NCBI GenBank assembly: GCA_944470555.2
Contig: OX104132.1
Coordinates: 1,592,931-1,656,930, forward strand
DNA from: Heterobilharzia americana
Lineage: Eukaryota > Platyhelminthes > Trematoda > Strigeidida > Schistosomatidae
Reading direction: 5' to 3'
DNA: 64,000 bases
The position numbers and the translations under genes were made by a program. The notes beneath the pieces are model-generated. The model saw only the letters and a program-made list of their open reading frames with translations. It had not been told where the DNA came from and made no database searches. Below are positions 10,585 to 19,717 of this stretch, in pieces (positions within the stretch are counted from its first letter, which is position 1; each line of letters starts with the position of its first letter).

Positions 10585-11628
10585 TTAAATGGTGTCTTCG
10601 TCTGGACTAGCGATTAGTATATCGTCTAGGTAGGCATAGGCGAAATCGAGTCCACGTAAAACATCGTGAATAAAACGTTGGAAGGTTTGTGCTGCATTGC
10701 GAAGACCAAAAGGCATACGGAGGAACTCAAAAAGACCAAACGGTGTAATGACGGCTGTCTTGGGAACATCATCAGGATGAACCGGGATCTGATGATATGC
10801 ACGCGTCAAGTCAAGCTTACTGAAGATAACCGAGCCTTTTAAAGATGCAGTCAAGTCGTGAATGTGAGGGACTGGGTAACGATCTGGAATCGTTTTAGCG
10901 TTGAGCCTTCGGTAGTCACCACAAGGCCTCCAGTCCATGCCATTGTTCTTGGGTACCACATGCAAGGGTGAAGACCATGGACTGTTGGATGGTCTGATTA
11001 TTCCCATTTCAAGCATGTGTTCGAACTCGGCTTTTACAGCACGCAGTTTCTCCGGGGATAATCGCCGTGGTTTCGCAAATACTGGCGGGCCAGTCGTCGT
11101 TATGTGATGAGAAACGTTCGAAGTCACACAAGGGACACAACGACTTGGCTTAAAGACATCCGGAAAGGACTGAATGATAGACGCATAGGGACTAGAAGCG
11201 TCCGTCGTGCAGTACACGGGACTGAGGGGCGGCGTCTTTGTGACTATACCGGAAACAGAGAGTGTTGTGGTAGAATCTATCAACTTATGCTTGCCAGCAT
11301 CTACCAGCAGCTGATAGTGCTGCAAGAGATCCATACCAATAATGCCGGTGGTCACATCTGCCACTATGAAAACCCAACGAAAGGGACGACGCAATCCAAG
11401 GTTGAGATCGAGGAATCTCCGACCATAGGTTGTGATGGGCGAACCGTTGGCGGCACGAAGTTGCAGAGACATTGGCCGCAGACGCTCTTCCTTCGTAGGT
11501 GGGATGACGCTAGCTTCTGCCCCAGTGTCAACTAGGAAGCGTATCCCAGAATGTCGATCAGTGACGAAGAAGAGGCGACATGGAAGTGGCTCGCCAGCGA
11601 CGTTAGTCGCCGTCACGTGCTGGCTCAC
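10585..11628 (-). CDS. pol N-terminal part: protease and RT palm of the young gypsy element
   Basis: 347 codons in the -1 frame relative to gag. The aspartic protease active site [14 protein letters not shown] is at residues 32-45 and its second motif IIGMDLL near 105. RT follows: [25 protein letters not shown], motif [13 protein letters not shown] (D273), [14 protein letters not shown], and motif C YLDD at 333-336. The frame stops at 10585 because one base is missing just after YLDD; the thumb continues in the next frame. The first codon counted is GTG with no preceding ATG. The natural start is ribosome entry from gag at the GGGAAAC site (11631-11637), giving a Gag-Pol fusion. Confidence 0.9.
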   Translation of the reverse strand: MSQHVTATNVAGEPLPCRLFFVTDRHSGIRFLVDTGAEASVIPPTKEERLRPMSLQLRAANGSPITTYGRRFLDLNLGLRRPFRWVFIVADVTTGIIGMDLLQHYQLLVDAGKHKLIDSTTTLSVSGIVTKTPPLSPVYCTTDASSPYASIIQSFPDVFKPSRCVPCVTSNVSHHITTTGPPVFAKPRRLSPEKLRAVKAEFEHMLEMGIIRPSNSPWSSPLHVVPKNNGMDWRPCGDYRRLNAKTIPDRYPVPHIHDLTASLKGSVIFSKLDLTRAYHQIPVHPDDVPKTAVITPFGLFEFLRMPFGLRNAAQTFQRFIHDVLRGLDFAYAYLDDILIASPDEDTI

Positions 11629-11637
11629 ACGTTTCCC
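11593..11637 (-). promoter_or_regulatory. Predicted -1 ribosomal frameshift signal between gag and pol
   Basis: The slippery heptamer G GGA AAC lies at 11637-11631 exactly in the gag reading frame (X XXY YYZ) and 3 nt before the gag stop TGA (11627-11625). Six nt downstream a GC-rich hairpin begins: GCCAGC (11624-11619) pairs with GCTGGC (11598-11593), and inside it GACG (11614-11611) pairs with CGTC (11602-11599), leaving a 4-nt bulge. An alternative inner stem GCGAC/GTCGC is also possible. GGGAAAC is an established -1 slippery sequence in some retroviruses. Slipping back one base leads precisely into the protease-RT frame. Confidence 0.85.
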
Positions 11638-12461
11638 GCCTGGTTAGCCTCGAAGGTGCAAGGTCGAGTGCACTTTTTGGCATTGGCACCATAACGTTTA
11701 TGGTACCAGCACAACCTGGGTTGGGATTGTCGCGATTTGGAACGTCTGCTATCGGTACGGGAGGCAGACCAGTCCCGCGAGCGAGACGTGCGACCTTTGT
11801 AAGAACTACCAGACCGCATTTCGTTCCTGATGCTGCACAACTCTTCATACAATTTTGAGATGTGAGCTATAACATCGAAACTTGTTGGCTCAACAGCCGA
11901 GGGAGGATTTTTGAACGAATCCGTGGCAGTAGACAGTGCAGCTGAGATACTAGTGTTGGGTTTCGTAGCATCCACAGCTCTGTCAGCCGCTTCCGCCAAC
12001 TCTATTAAGGGACACTTATGGAAGGGTGCGAGGATCCCTTGAACCGACTGTGGTAACCTCTGTAACCACAGTTGCTTGAGAAATGCTTCATCAATGTTGA
12101 AGTCAGCAATCAGCTGCTTCATCTGACGAAGCAGTTGCGTCGGCTTGCGATCACCCAGATGCACATCCCTGAAAAGTTCTTGCACTTTCTGCTGGTCAGT
12201 AAGTGCAACACGTTTGATGAGGGCGGTTTTGAGGCGATCGTAAAGATTCGGTGCTGGGTCATCTAGCACATCTGAGACGTCTTCAATCACATTTTCCGGT
12301 AAGCTGACGATGACTAAGTTGGACTTAGTTTCTTGTGATTGAATGTGTCTCAAGGCAAACTGAGCTTCCACATGGGAGAACCATGCAGATGGTCTGTGGG
12401 CCCAGAAGGTGGGAAGCTGGAGGGTTATGGCCATCTGCGCAGTCGAGTCGTTATCCGCCAT
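11625..12461 (-). CDS. gag: gag of the young gypsy element, CHCC-finger nucleocapsid
   Basis: 278 codons from ATG at 12461, about 190 nt inside the 5' LTR. The N-terminal half is a capsid-like domain typical of CsRn1-type elements ([51 protein letters not shown]). The C-terminus is Arg/Ser-rich and ends with a single finger C251-x2-H254-x9-C264-x3-C268. The CHCC order rather than CCHC marks this clade. The product packages element RNA. The frame is intact, with no stops, and ends 3 nt after a frameshift heptamer. The alternative of a cellular gene is excluded by the flanking LTRs and pol. Confidence 0.92.
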   Translation of the reverse strand: MADNDSTAQMAITLQLPTFWAHRPSAWFSHVEAQFALRHIQSQETKSNLVIVSLPENVIEDVSDVLDDPAPNLYDRLKTALIKRVALTDQQKVQELFRDVHLGDRKPTQLLRQMKQLIADFNIDEAFLKQLWLQRLPQSVQGILAPFHKCPLIELAEAADRAVDATKPNTSISAALSTATDSFKNPPSAVEPTSFDVIAHISKLYEELCSIRNEMRSGSSYKGRTSRSRDWSASRTDSRRSKSRQSQPRLCWYHKRYGANAKKCTRPCTFEANQAGNV

Positions 12462-12630
12462 TGATCAGGGAATTAACGAGGCACGATAGTGATAATAAAA
12501 AAATTACAATGCAAAAATAACCAATGAGGAGTGCAATAATATAAAAAAAACGCTAGACGTGCCAAAACAAAATTAGGCCAGACAAATCAACGCAAGAGAA
12601 CAAAGGTACTAGACAAAATAAGAAGTGATA

Positions 12631-12643
12631 CTCGGGCTCACCA
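12631..12643 (-). other. Primer-binding site of the young gypsy element
   Basis: On the minus strand TGGTGAGCCCGAG begins 5 nt after the 5' LTR. It is complementary to a tRNA 3' end of the form CTCGGGCTCACCA. Which tRNA this is cannot be decided from the window. Confidence 0.75.
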
Positions 12644-12648
12644 ATTTT

Positions 12649-13080
12649 TGTAGGGATGCGTGTTACAATTCCGTAACGTTTGATCAACCCTACTTAATTT
12701 GATGTGCTCTAGTACCTGCTTAACCAGTACTTTACCTAACGTGTAAGTACTGGTAACAAAACACAAATCAAAAGAACTGATACGCAATGTATTTAAAGGA
12801 GCTATGTATTTAAGGTAAATGTCATAATAATGAATGAGGGAAAAGTTTAATCAACTTATCTGGCTTGTAAGGCTGAACTAGGGACTCGGAGTACGTGCGT
12901 GGTGATCAGCACAATGGAGCGCAAAAATGGCGTCCAAGCCTGCTCGGATGCATGCTCGTTAAAACAAAACTTAAAACACCCTAAGCATCCGGAGGCAAGC
13001 TAGAGATTTATTTAGTTAATTTAATTTAAACTATTTATTTTAGCCCTAGTTATATTTTGGTGCCAGGAAGGTGCACTACA
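12649..13080 (-). repeat. 5' LTR of the young gypsy element
   Basis: 432 bp and, by eye, identical to 8451-8882, including the inverted arms at 12723-12732 and 12745-12754. As the 5' LTR it should carry the pol II promoter; AT-rich blocks such as TTTAAATACATTGC are candidate TATA regions, but the start site cannot be fixed. Confidence 0.97.
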
Positions 13081-13084
13081 GGCT
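13081..13084. repeat. Target-site duplication, right
   Basis: GGCT, matching 8447-8450. Confidence 0.8.
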
Positions 13085-13188
13085 TATTGATTACTAATGT
13101 CTTGACGATAGTGTAAAGTATTTCTTGCATCTTCTTTTGACCTGAAAAAATTTAGGATAAGTGCTAGGACAAGTGCTAGGCTAGGCAC

Positions 13189-14640
13189 TATTATTATTAT
13201 TTTTCCCTTGGGTTCCCGCGGGAACACAGGACTTCAGTAGCACAAAGCCATTGCACTCTCTTTTCTGTAGTCTTCTTTCTTAACCTTGCTCCATAACTGC
13301 CCAGAAGCATTCATTTCTTACTCGCACCATCTCCTCCATCTCACCGGACGCCCAAATCGTCGTTTCCCGTTTCTCTTCCTTTCCACAACCTCGACTGGGG
13401 TGTGATATCCGTCTCTACTTGCTTCTTCTGCATATGTGTTGAGCGATAGATTGTTGCTTAGCTGATTGGTTGATTCGTTATCACACTGAGTTCCTCCTCC
13501 TTCCTGCTTATTCTCATTACTATGACCATCTCATCTGATCTCCATCTTCAGTATCGAGTGGGTGTAGGTGGTACCTGTTGATGATGTATGTCTGCAGTTT
13601 GTTAGAAATGCTTTATGCAACGCGCCAACTCTCTCAACCATCACATAGAAGCACTGAATTCAACTTCACTGAATGAGTGTTGAAAATCCGAATGTTGTTC
13701 ACGCTTTATGCTGAGTGTAGTGTAGTGTAGTGGATTGGAGTAGGTCTCCACACTGATTCCAGATAAATGCAGGAAGGTGTATCTCGTTGTCTTTCCGATG
13801 TTGGCTGACTGTCTGGCATTGAAATCCTCATGTGTGCAGCCTGTAGTTGAAAGGTTCCTGACTATGCTGAATAGGTAGGTGGAAGAGACGACTTCCTTTA
13901 GATCTCTCCCGTTGACGTTGACTGATGTTTCTTGTTGTTGTTGTTTTTGATGTTGTTGTTGGTATCTTCATCACCTCTGTCTTCTCTTCCTTCACCTGAA
14001 GGAAGTCCCATCCTCCTTCGCTGCCCCTTCGCATCGCCTCGCCTCACCTTTTCTGCCAACTTATTAGTTTTCGCCTGTACATCTTCGAGTTTGTGTGACA
14101 CAAGACATTAGACATAAATCATCATCGTTTGCGGAATCCGAATCTTCTAGGGTCTTTTCATCCGCCAAACAGTGTGTGCGTCTCTTCTGGTTCCTCACAG
14201 TTTCTTGCATGATCCAGTCTAGTCCAATGCAGTCGATCACAATTATGAAGATCATTGGTGATAGTAGGTGGCAACCTTGTCTTACTCCTTTTGACTTCAC
14301 TTCAGAGGCGTCACTGAGCTTTCCATTGTGAATTAGTCGGCATGTAGCATCGTATGGCATATGGCTGCTATTGAAGTAGGTTGACGAGGGTTGGTGGCAG
14401 TGAAACAGTGGTGTTGAAGCGGTTGGCAAATTACTTGTCGGTCGACGCTGCTGAAGGCGTTTTCAAAGTTGATGAAGTTGAGATAGAGAGTGGACTGTTA
14501 TTCTATGGTGTGTTCTATGATGGTGCGCAGCGTAGCGTAGCCACTTCATCCGCACATGATTTGCGTTTCCTAGAGCCGGCCAGCCTGTTTCAGTCGTAAT
14601 TTTGAATCCAACGCACTTTTTAGCCTCGCCAGGATGATAT
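13189..14640 (-). mobile_element. (TAA)n-tailed non-LTR retrotransposon, 5'-truncated
   Basis: The plus strand begins with a (TAT)n run at 13189-13200 followed by the conserved 3' end CCCTTGGGTTCC, so the element reads on the minus strand and ends in (AAT)n. Reading upstream from that tail, the minus strand shows the QTRRC/KTNKLAEK region (about 14100-14040), a degenerate VRQGC-LLSPMIFIIVIDC motif (14300-14220) and LYLNFINFENAFSSVDR (about 14500-14440), which is RT motif A. FADD is degraded to SANDDD. Multiple stops and shifts make it dead. It lies 109 bp from the young gypsy element. Confidence 0.75.
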
Positions 14641-16149
14641 GGCTTGATATTTTACTTGTGGTGGACATGGATGGGGTATGATTCCCTGCCAGCTTTTGTT
14701 CTTGCAAATACTTAGGTCTCCCTTCTTTGGCTGCTTGAGGAGGTACCTCTCCTTACAATCGGTAGGTGCCTTTCTTTCCTTCCTTCCAAACCTACTGCAA
14801 TGGCGCTGTGAGCCTAGATATTACCTCTTGTTTACAAGGTCTAGCTACTCATGTGCATAGGAGAACATCAACTGTTCACTGATAAGACGCTAAGAGTACA
14901 AGTCATCTGATAAAAACTAATTGATTATATGACTAGGAATGATCGCTGTTGAACCACTTCTATGCTCCTAGCTGTGGAAATTAGCTGGTGATTATATCTA
15001 TCTTGGTTTCATAACGGAGTATAAACTTATAATACTAGGCAAAGTAATCTTTGTCATTCCTGATATTCCGTGCCCTAAAAACACCTTAATAGTATGTAAG
15101 TGGGGGGAAATAAGTAGCTCTGAAGTTAGAGACATAAATGCTTTTATTATCACAATATTTGCACTGGACCAACTAAAAGCGTTATTGTTATCATTATTAT
15201 TGCTGCTACCGGTGATGTCATTGTGATAACTTGAAGCTGAGAAAAGGTCTAACCTTAACTGCCTACATCCAAGATAATGTAGATCTGTATCTAAAGCAGA
15301 TGGATATCGTAAGGAACAACTGCCTACAGCTCGAACCGTTTTCGCGACAAACACAAGTGGCTATCTTTGGTATCATGTTCGGTGACCAATGATGTGACCA
15401 GGAAAAAAAATCGAAAAGCAATACAACTTACAGGTGACTGTGGTAGAGTCATTTTCAAGCATAATTAAGCATACCTTTGCATTGTGCACATGCGCCATTC
15501 GAAATGAGGATTGTAGGATCCCATAATTCATCCTATAATCTTACTTGCTCCTTCTCTTCCATCTGATTTTGTGACCTTATACTATTTAAGAAGGCTCTCC
15601 TCATCACTCTTATCCCAATAATCTACCTAGGTTTTTTCTTCCCTCCCGTTTCGCTTCTTTTCACCTTCTCATTTTCAACCTCACATGGTTTCGCTTAGCA
15701 CCTTTCCTCCCTTTCTGATGGCATGGCATCTGAGGAACCCGTTTGCAGTACAATCGTTTGAAAAATCATCCAATCTACAAATCTATTTAGCATTCGACTG
15801 TCCGTCAGGCTAATTAAAGCTACAGTAGACAAATGGGTAAGCCTACTGAATTGAATACACCAAAGGCCTGGGACCATTCCTCAGGGTCTAGAAGCAAACA
15901 TGAAGAAATCAAATAGTTTACATCAGTTTGGTAGAAGATATCAGATATTGAATTATATCTTTTCAGACCTCATGGTGTTCGCAGTATTTTTATTTACCTG
16001 TGTTTTATTGGAGCCTGTCAATAAACAATACTGCTACCGAGTCAAAGTTGTTTGATTTTTAACGTTCAAGGTAAAGGAATGAAGTTAACTTACTTAGTTT
16101 TCGACTTCCAATGGGAATGATAAAATTGAACTGGATCACTTCAAATATT
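14641..16149. other. Stretch without recognised genes
   Basis: AT-rich, short ORFs only (for example 14998-15354, minus, 118 codons, low-complexity and without domain). No repeat shared with the rest of the window was seen. Confidence 0.5.
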
Positions 16150-16206
16150 TGATTTTTGTAGCAGTTTAGTTTTCAGTTTTAAGAATAGTAGGCCAGTTGA
16201 CCTGTG

Positions 16207-16644
16207 TTAATCCTTGCAGAAGATATCTCTGTGAAGATCTAGTTTCTCCTTGAACGCGTTGACAGAAGGTACTGATACTATTTGCTGAGGTAAGGAGTTC
16301 CAGTCGTTGACAACACGGTGGGAGAAAGGCAGATTCACGCTAAGTTGATTTGACCGCGGTTTTCGAATTTCCTTGTGATGCCCTCGGAAATAGTCAGTTC
16401 TAGCAGGGGTGAAAAGATAGTACATGTCAGTACGGAAGTCACTATTAAGAATACGAAGTGCCAGTATGAGATAACTCCGTTTCCTACGATAAGACAGTGG
16501 GAATAAGTTTAGCTGATCTAGTAGGTCCTCATAGGACAGATTCAAAAGGCCTGCCACAAGCTTAGTGCCTACCCTTTGAACACGCTTGAGTGCGTCAGCA
16601 TCCTTTTTTAGGCATGGACTGGCCGCCTGAATGAAGTATTCCAA
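16207..16644 (-). pseudogene. RT C-terminal domain, CR1/Perere-like
   Basis: 145 codons with the block that follows the thumb in CR1-type elements: YFIQAASPCLKKDADALKRV, GLLNLSYEDLLDQLNLFPLS, RRKRSYLILALRIL, and LPFSHRVVNDWNSLPQQIV. The last motif (R-x-x-x-x-WNSLP) is a hallmark of the C-terminus of these polyproteins. The frame is intact but is offset from the RT palm block by a break at about 16650-16690. The related VVSPYLKIDANPLEKVQR at 52495-52677 (-) is a decayed cousin. The role of this domain in target-primed reverse transcription is not well defined. Confidence 0.8.
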
Positions 16645-16686
16645 GTGAAGTCTAACGTAAGTAGAAAAGAGTATTCTGAAAATGTC

Positions 16687-17280
16687 TTAATAAAAACACC
16701 TGAATGCTCTGCGAAAGGACCATAATACGCAGAAGCCCTTTGCTGCAGCTGCATTACAGTTTGCCGAGGTTTTCAAATCATGACTAATGATGACATCCAA
16801 GTCTTTTAGTTCAAGGACTGGGAGTACTGGTGTACGATCAACGGAATACTGGAAATAATTGCTATGACCAATGTGCATGATTGCAGTTCTGTTAGGGTTG
16901 ATTTCCAGGCACCAACGTCTGGACCAACCTGCCGCTTCATCTAAATCCGCTAGAAGTGCATACCTGTCTGCATCACTGCGTATGGCTCTCCAAATCTGCA
17001 CATCATCGGCGAATAACAGTACCGAAGAGTTGAGCATATTTGGCAATTCGTTGATATATAACAAGAAAAGTAGTGGACCTAGGATTGTTCCTTGAGGAAC
17101 TTCACTCACCACAGGTTTCCACCCGGATAGTATCCCATTTACCCTTACTCTCTGCCTTCTATCGTACAAAAAGTCCTGAATCCAGGCTTGTAATGAAGCA
17201 CCAAACCCCAAGGAGGAGAGATCTCCCAGTAATTTCACATGCGACACTTTACCGAATGCCTTACTGTAGTCCATAAACAC
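16687..17280 (-). pseudogene. RT palm domain, CR1/Perere-like
   Basis: 197 codons: motif A FMDYSKAFGKVSHVKLL with catalytic D4 (the usual second D of KAFD is G here), the fingers block QAWIQDFLYDRRQRVRVNG, motif B VPQGTILGPLLFLLYINELP (residues 61-80), and the catalytic FADD at 90-93, then WSRRWCLEINPNRTAIMHIG. All key catalytic residues are still present, so decay is mild. The frame is broken upstream at about 17280, where the continuing sequence needs a shift. It would act as an RNA-dependent DNA polymerase in nuclear target-primed insertion. Confidence 0.85.
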
Positions 17281-17432
17281 GGCATCTGTTGGCAGCTTTC
17301 AATCATGGGCTGCAACCCATTTCTCTCTTGCTATAATGAGGTTAGTTCAACAGGAGTTTCCAGTAAGAAAACTTTGTTGCTGTGGTGCCAAAAGATTGGT
17401 TGATTCAACATGTTTAAGTACCTTGTCACGAA

Positions 17433-17950
17433 TTATTTTTCGAAAATCTTAACAACTATGCTAGTTAGACTCACAGGGCGATAGTTAGACACTAAATGGC
17501 GACTACCAGTCTTAAAAACTGGGCTGATTATGGCGTCTTTCCAGTCTTTAGGGAGGCGAGTCTGAGTTAGGGACATATGGAAGAGATCCGTAACTGGCTC
17601 AGCAGAGACGTCTGCTAGCGAAGATAGAAGTCTTGGATGTAACTCATCGGGACCCGGGGATTTTCCAGGTTTAAGATTAATGAGCAGCTGTAAGACTTTT
17701 TCCTTTGTTATGAAAACAGTATCTATTAGTAGAACAGTGCTGACACCACTATTTAGCACTCCATCATCATGATCTACAGAGTAGACTTCACTAAAGTAAT
17801 CCAATAGACATTCAGCCTTGGATAGATTAGATTCTCCCAGACTATCGGAATTCTCATCCGTCGACAGAAAGGGAATTCCACCTTTTCTTTTAGTCCTTCT
17901 TCTGATGAATGCGAACAGTCGTGGCAACAAGGTTTCGAAAGCTATGCAAA
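17433..17950 (-). pseudogene. RT N-terminal domain, CR1/Perere-like
   Basis: Encodes FIRRRTKRKGGIPFL, then INLKPGKSPGPDELHPRLL and LPKDWKDAIISPVFKTGSRH, ending VSNYRPVSLTSIVVKIFEK. These are the classical RT-0/RT-1 motifs (KSPGPDE and NYRPVSLTS). Upstream of 17950 the open frame runs into a (TA)n tract and reads a meaningless Tyr-Ile repeat, so the true element sequence starts at about 17925-17950. Confidence 0.85.
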
Positions 17951-17951
17951 A

Positions 17952-17952
<1 letters not shown>

Positions 17953-18004
<52 letters not shown>
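17953..18004. repeat. (TA)26 microsatellite
   Basis: 52 bp of uninterrupted TA repeats at the boundary between the CR1-like element and the short LTR element. The right LTR has a shorter TATATATAT at the equivalent place, so the tract expanded within the left LTR. Confidence 0.97.
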
Positions 18005-18006
<2 letters not shown>

Positions 18007-18370
18007 GAAACGAACATAAATACGCGCGCTTAGCTGACAGCTAACCTAGTACGCAAAAGCCACTGACTGCAACCCCGGGACGAATAGAGAGAAGACCAAA
18101 GCTGACAGATGGGAGAGTTTATTACTCCGAGAATATAATGATGTGATCAATCCCAAAACACGTGAATAAGTATACACATGAAAAATGACGTTGTCCTCAA
18201 TTTAAGGCATTTGCATAGTGTAAGAGTGAAGATTAACCAATTAGCAACTTACATTGAAACGGCGACAGAAAGTCGACTACTAGTCGTACCGTAAAAAATG
18301 GTATGGGAATGACACGTTAAAATGTTCAGATCAATAACAATGTTTTATACAAAACTGGGGCATCACAACA
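18005..18370 (-). repeat. 3' LTR of the short LTR element
   Basis: It matches 19205-19397 with a handful of substitutions over about 190 bp and ends CACAACA-3', i.e. TGTTGTGATG in element orientation. Its outer boundary is blurred by the (TA)n expansion; weak similarity continues to about 17925 (ttcgaaagct versus ttcgaacgct). Confidence 0.75.
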
Positions 18371-18383
18371 CCTCCCCCTTTTT
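18371..18383 (-). other. Polypurine tract of the short LTR element
   Basis: On the minus strand AAAAAGGGGGAGG abuts the 3' LTR start TGTTGTG, the expected place for the plus-strand primer of an LTR element. Confidence 0.7.
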
Positions 18384-18493
18384 GAAAAAAAATCAGAAAA
18401 CTTTAGTACCTCTTTTTGGGATCAAGTTGGAACCGAACTGTTTGGGACCGTTTCCGATCAGTACATTTTCTTGGGAGGAGGTCGACCAATCTT

Positions 18494-19006
18494 TCACCAT
18501 AGTTTCTTGGAAATAATCGTTATATCGGAAGCTGTGACGATTTGTAGTCGTACTGAATGGTTATTTATCTGGACGGTAATATATTTTCTCTGTGCTGGTG
18601 CATGTGCTTGAAAAGTAGCAGCAGTAAGACTAAGAGATTTGCCAACTGGTCGAGACTTCGATCTTCGACGGTGACTGGATGGTGACCTGCCTGTTATGTG
18701 TGGTGGGGGCTGCTTGCAATATCCGTGACCCACAGTATTACAATCTCTGCATTTATTCTGCTTATAAGGACAAGATTTAACGAAATGCCATGCACCACAA
18801 TGCCAGAAGGGGGACGGTGGGGTCTTCTTCCTGTTTCTTCTAGTATTGTATGAGCTGTCGGGATGACGAACAGAAGACGAAGAACCAGGGGTCTTTAGGT
18901 TAGAAAAGAATGCAGAGGAATTCGATTTCTCATGAACCGCATGCACTTCATGATCACCTTGGCATTCGGATCGGACTAAACTTGTATCTCGTTGCAAGTT
19001 GACCAT
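18494..19006 (-). pseudogene. gag nucleocapsid and protease remnant of the short LTR element
   Basis: 170 codons. Two retroviral-type knuckles are visible but damaged: the first reads F67-x2-C70-x3-H74-x4-C79, with the leading Cys replaced by Phe. The second reads C86-x2-C89-x4-H94-x2-C97, two residues short of the CX2CX4HX4C pattern. An Arg/Ser-rich segment (RSPSSHRRRSKSRP) follows, then VQINNHSVRLQIVTASDITI, which has the shape of a retropepsin active site but with V157 where the catalytic Asp belongs. The frame closes soon after. The N-terminal part of gag is in another frame at 18990-19155. Non-functional. Confidence 0.75.
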
Positions 19007-19155
19007 CGTTGATATTCAGCAACGATATCCTTTAACGTTAGGGTTGGTTCTTGCGTAGGATTCGATGAGTCAGCTGCATGAATTCTAGACTGAGTTAATA
19101 ATTCGATAATCCTCATTTGTAGTTCGAGAAATCTGTCCAGCTTCGAAGAGTTCAT
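18990..19155 (-). pseudogene. gag N-terminal remnant of the short LTR element
   Basis: From ATG at 19155, only 6 nt inside the primer-binding site, the minus strand reads MNSSKLDRFLELQMRIIELL, then SSNPTQEPTLTLKDIVAEYQ, about 55 codons before the frame shifts into the 18494-19006 frame. The capsid domain is missing, so a large internal deletion joins gag N-terminus to the nucleocapsid region. The short length keeps confidence moderate. Confidence 0.55.
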
Positions 19156-19160
19156 TTTTG

Positions 19161-19177
19161 ATCCAATCCCGTCGCCA
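19161..19177 (-). other. Primer-binding site of the short LTR element
   Basis: TGGCGACGGGATTGGAT starts 1 nt after the LTR end at 19179 on the minus strand and begins with the expected TGG complementary to tRNA CCA. Confidence 0.65.
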
Positions 19178-19178
19178 C

Positions 19179-19397
19179 TGTTATATTTTCGAACGCTAAT
19201 AGTTATATATATTCCGAACGAATATAGTACTCACGCTTAGCTGACAGCTAACCTAGTACGCAAGAGTCACTGACTGCAACCCCGGGACGAATAGAAAGAA
19301 GACCGAAGCTGGCAGATGGGAGAGTTTATTACTCCGAGAATATAATGATGTGATCAATCCCAAAACACGTGAATATAGTATACACATGAAAAATGAG
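19179..19397 (-). repeat. 5' LTR of the short LTR element, truncated
   Basis: It starts TGTTATATTTTC and shares about 190 bp with the left LTR, then diverges abruptly at 19397. In element orientation the upstream (U3) part is missing, so this copy lacks its own promoter region. Confidence 0.75.
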
Positions 19398-19717
19398 GCA
19401 GCTAGTCATGAGAGTAGTGTTATATTATGAAGACGATATATGATGATAATGAGTTGTTTTTTTCAAACAAAGGGATATATATATATATATTTCTATCAAT
19501 AGGGTGAAATTTCACAGTATATACTTAAATTAGTAGGAATATATGCAAGAGGTTTGTGAAATCAGTGTTAAGTAATAATAGAAAGGAATATGATGGCAAT
19601 AAGTGACAATATTTTAAGATTATCTTATTAGAATATTATCATTTACTGAAAGTATGTATACTTTGAAGCTGTCTAGGGATTAGTATGCAATTTGGACACT
19701 GTATTAGAATGTAATTT

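Larger units (their letters stand above)
8451..13080 (-). mobile_element. Young CsRn1/Boudicca-type Ty3/gypsy element lacking integrase
   Basis: A complete LTR-to-LTR insertion on the minus strand: two 432-bp LTRs that look identical, a GGCT duplication, a primer-binding site, gag, protease, RT and RNase H in order, then the C-terminal tail of pol without an integrase domain. Gag carries a CHCC finger, typical of the CsRn1 clade to which schistosome Boudicca belongs. Total length is 4630 bp, about 1 kb shorter than I would expect of an intact relative. Two single-base frame breaks lie in pol. Identical LTRs mean that insertion was recent. Since it cannot encode integrase, it was probably either mobilised in trans or the deletion occurred after insertion. 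Confidence 0.92.
16150..17950 (-). mobile_element. CR1/Perere-like non-LTR retrotransposon, 5'-truncated
   Basis: Three consecutive minus-strand ORF blocks encode one RT polypeptide in order: N-terminal RT (17950-17433), palm (17280-16687) and C-terminal domain (16644-16207). They are separated by a few frameshifts and stops (17433-17280 still reads KIIRDKVLKHVESTNLLAPQ). The endonuclease is absent. The 5' break coincides with a (TA)n tract and the LTR of the next element, so the later LTR element may have inserted here. This is the best-preserved CR1-like copy in the window, probably the youngest of that group. Confidence 0.85.
17925..19397 (-). mobile_element. Short LTR retrotransposon with only gag and protease remnants
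   Basis: Two directly repeated blocks flank a short interior. 18018-18197 and 19218-19397 share nearly identical sequence (gcttagctgacagctaacct... to ...acacatgaaaaatga). The left copy continues to 18370 (ending CATCACAACA) and is followed by a purine tract on the minus strand (18371-18383). The right copy starts TGTTATATTTTCG at 19179 and has lost its far end after 19397. The interior (18384-19178) carries a primer-binding site, a gag N-terminus, two damaged zinc knuckles and the start of a protease; RT, RNase H and integrase are absent. It is an internally deleted derivative of a CCHC-type LTR element, different from the CsRn1-type ones. Confidence 0.75.

Noticed and set aside
11104..11535. 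143-codon open frame on the plus strand
   Set aside because: It is antisense to the intact protease/RT frame of the young gypsy element and has no domain.
17818..18033. ORF rich in Tyr-Ile on either strand
   Set aside because: It is translation of the (TA)n microsatellite.
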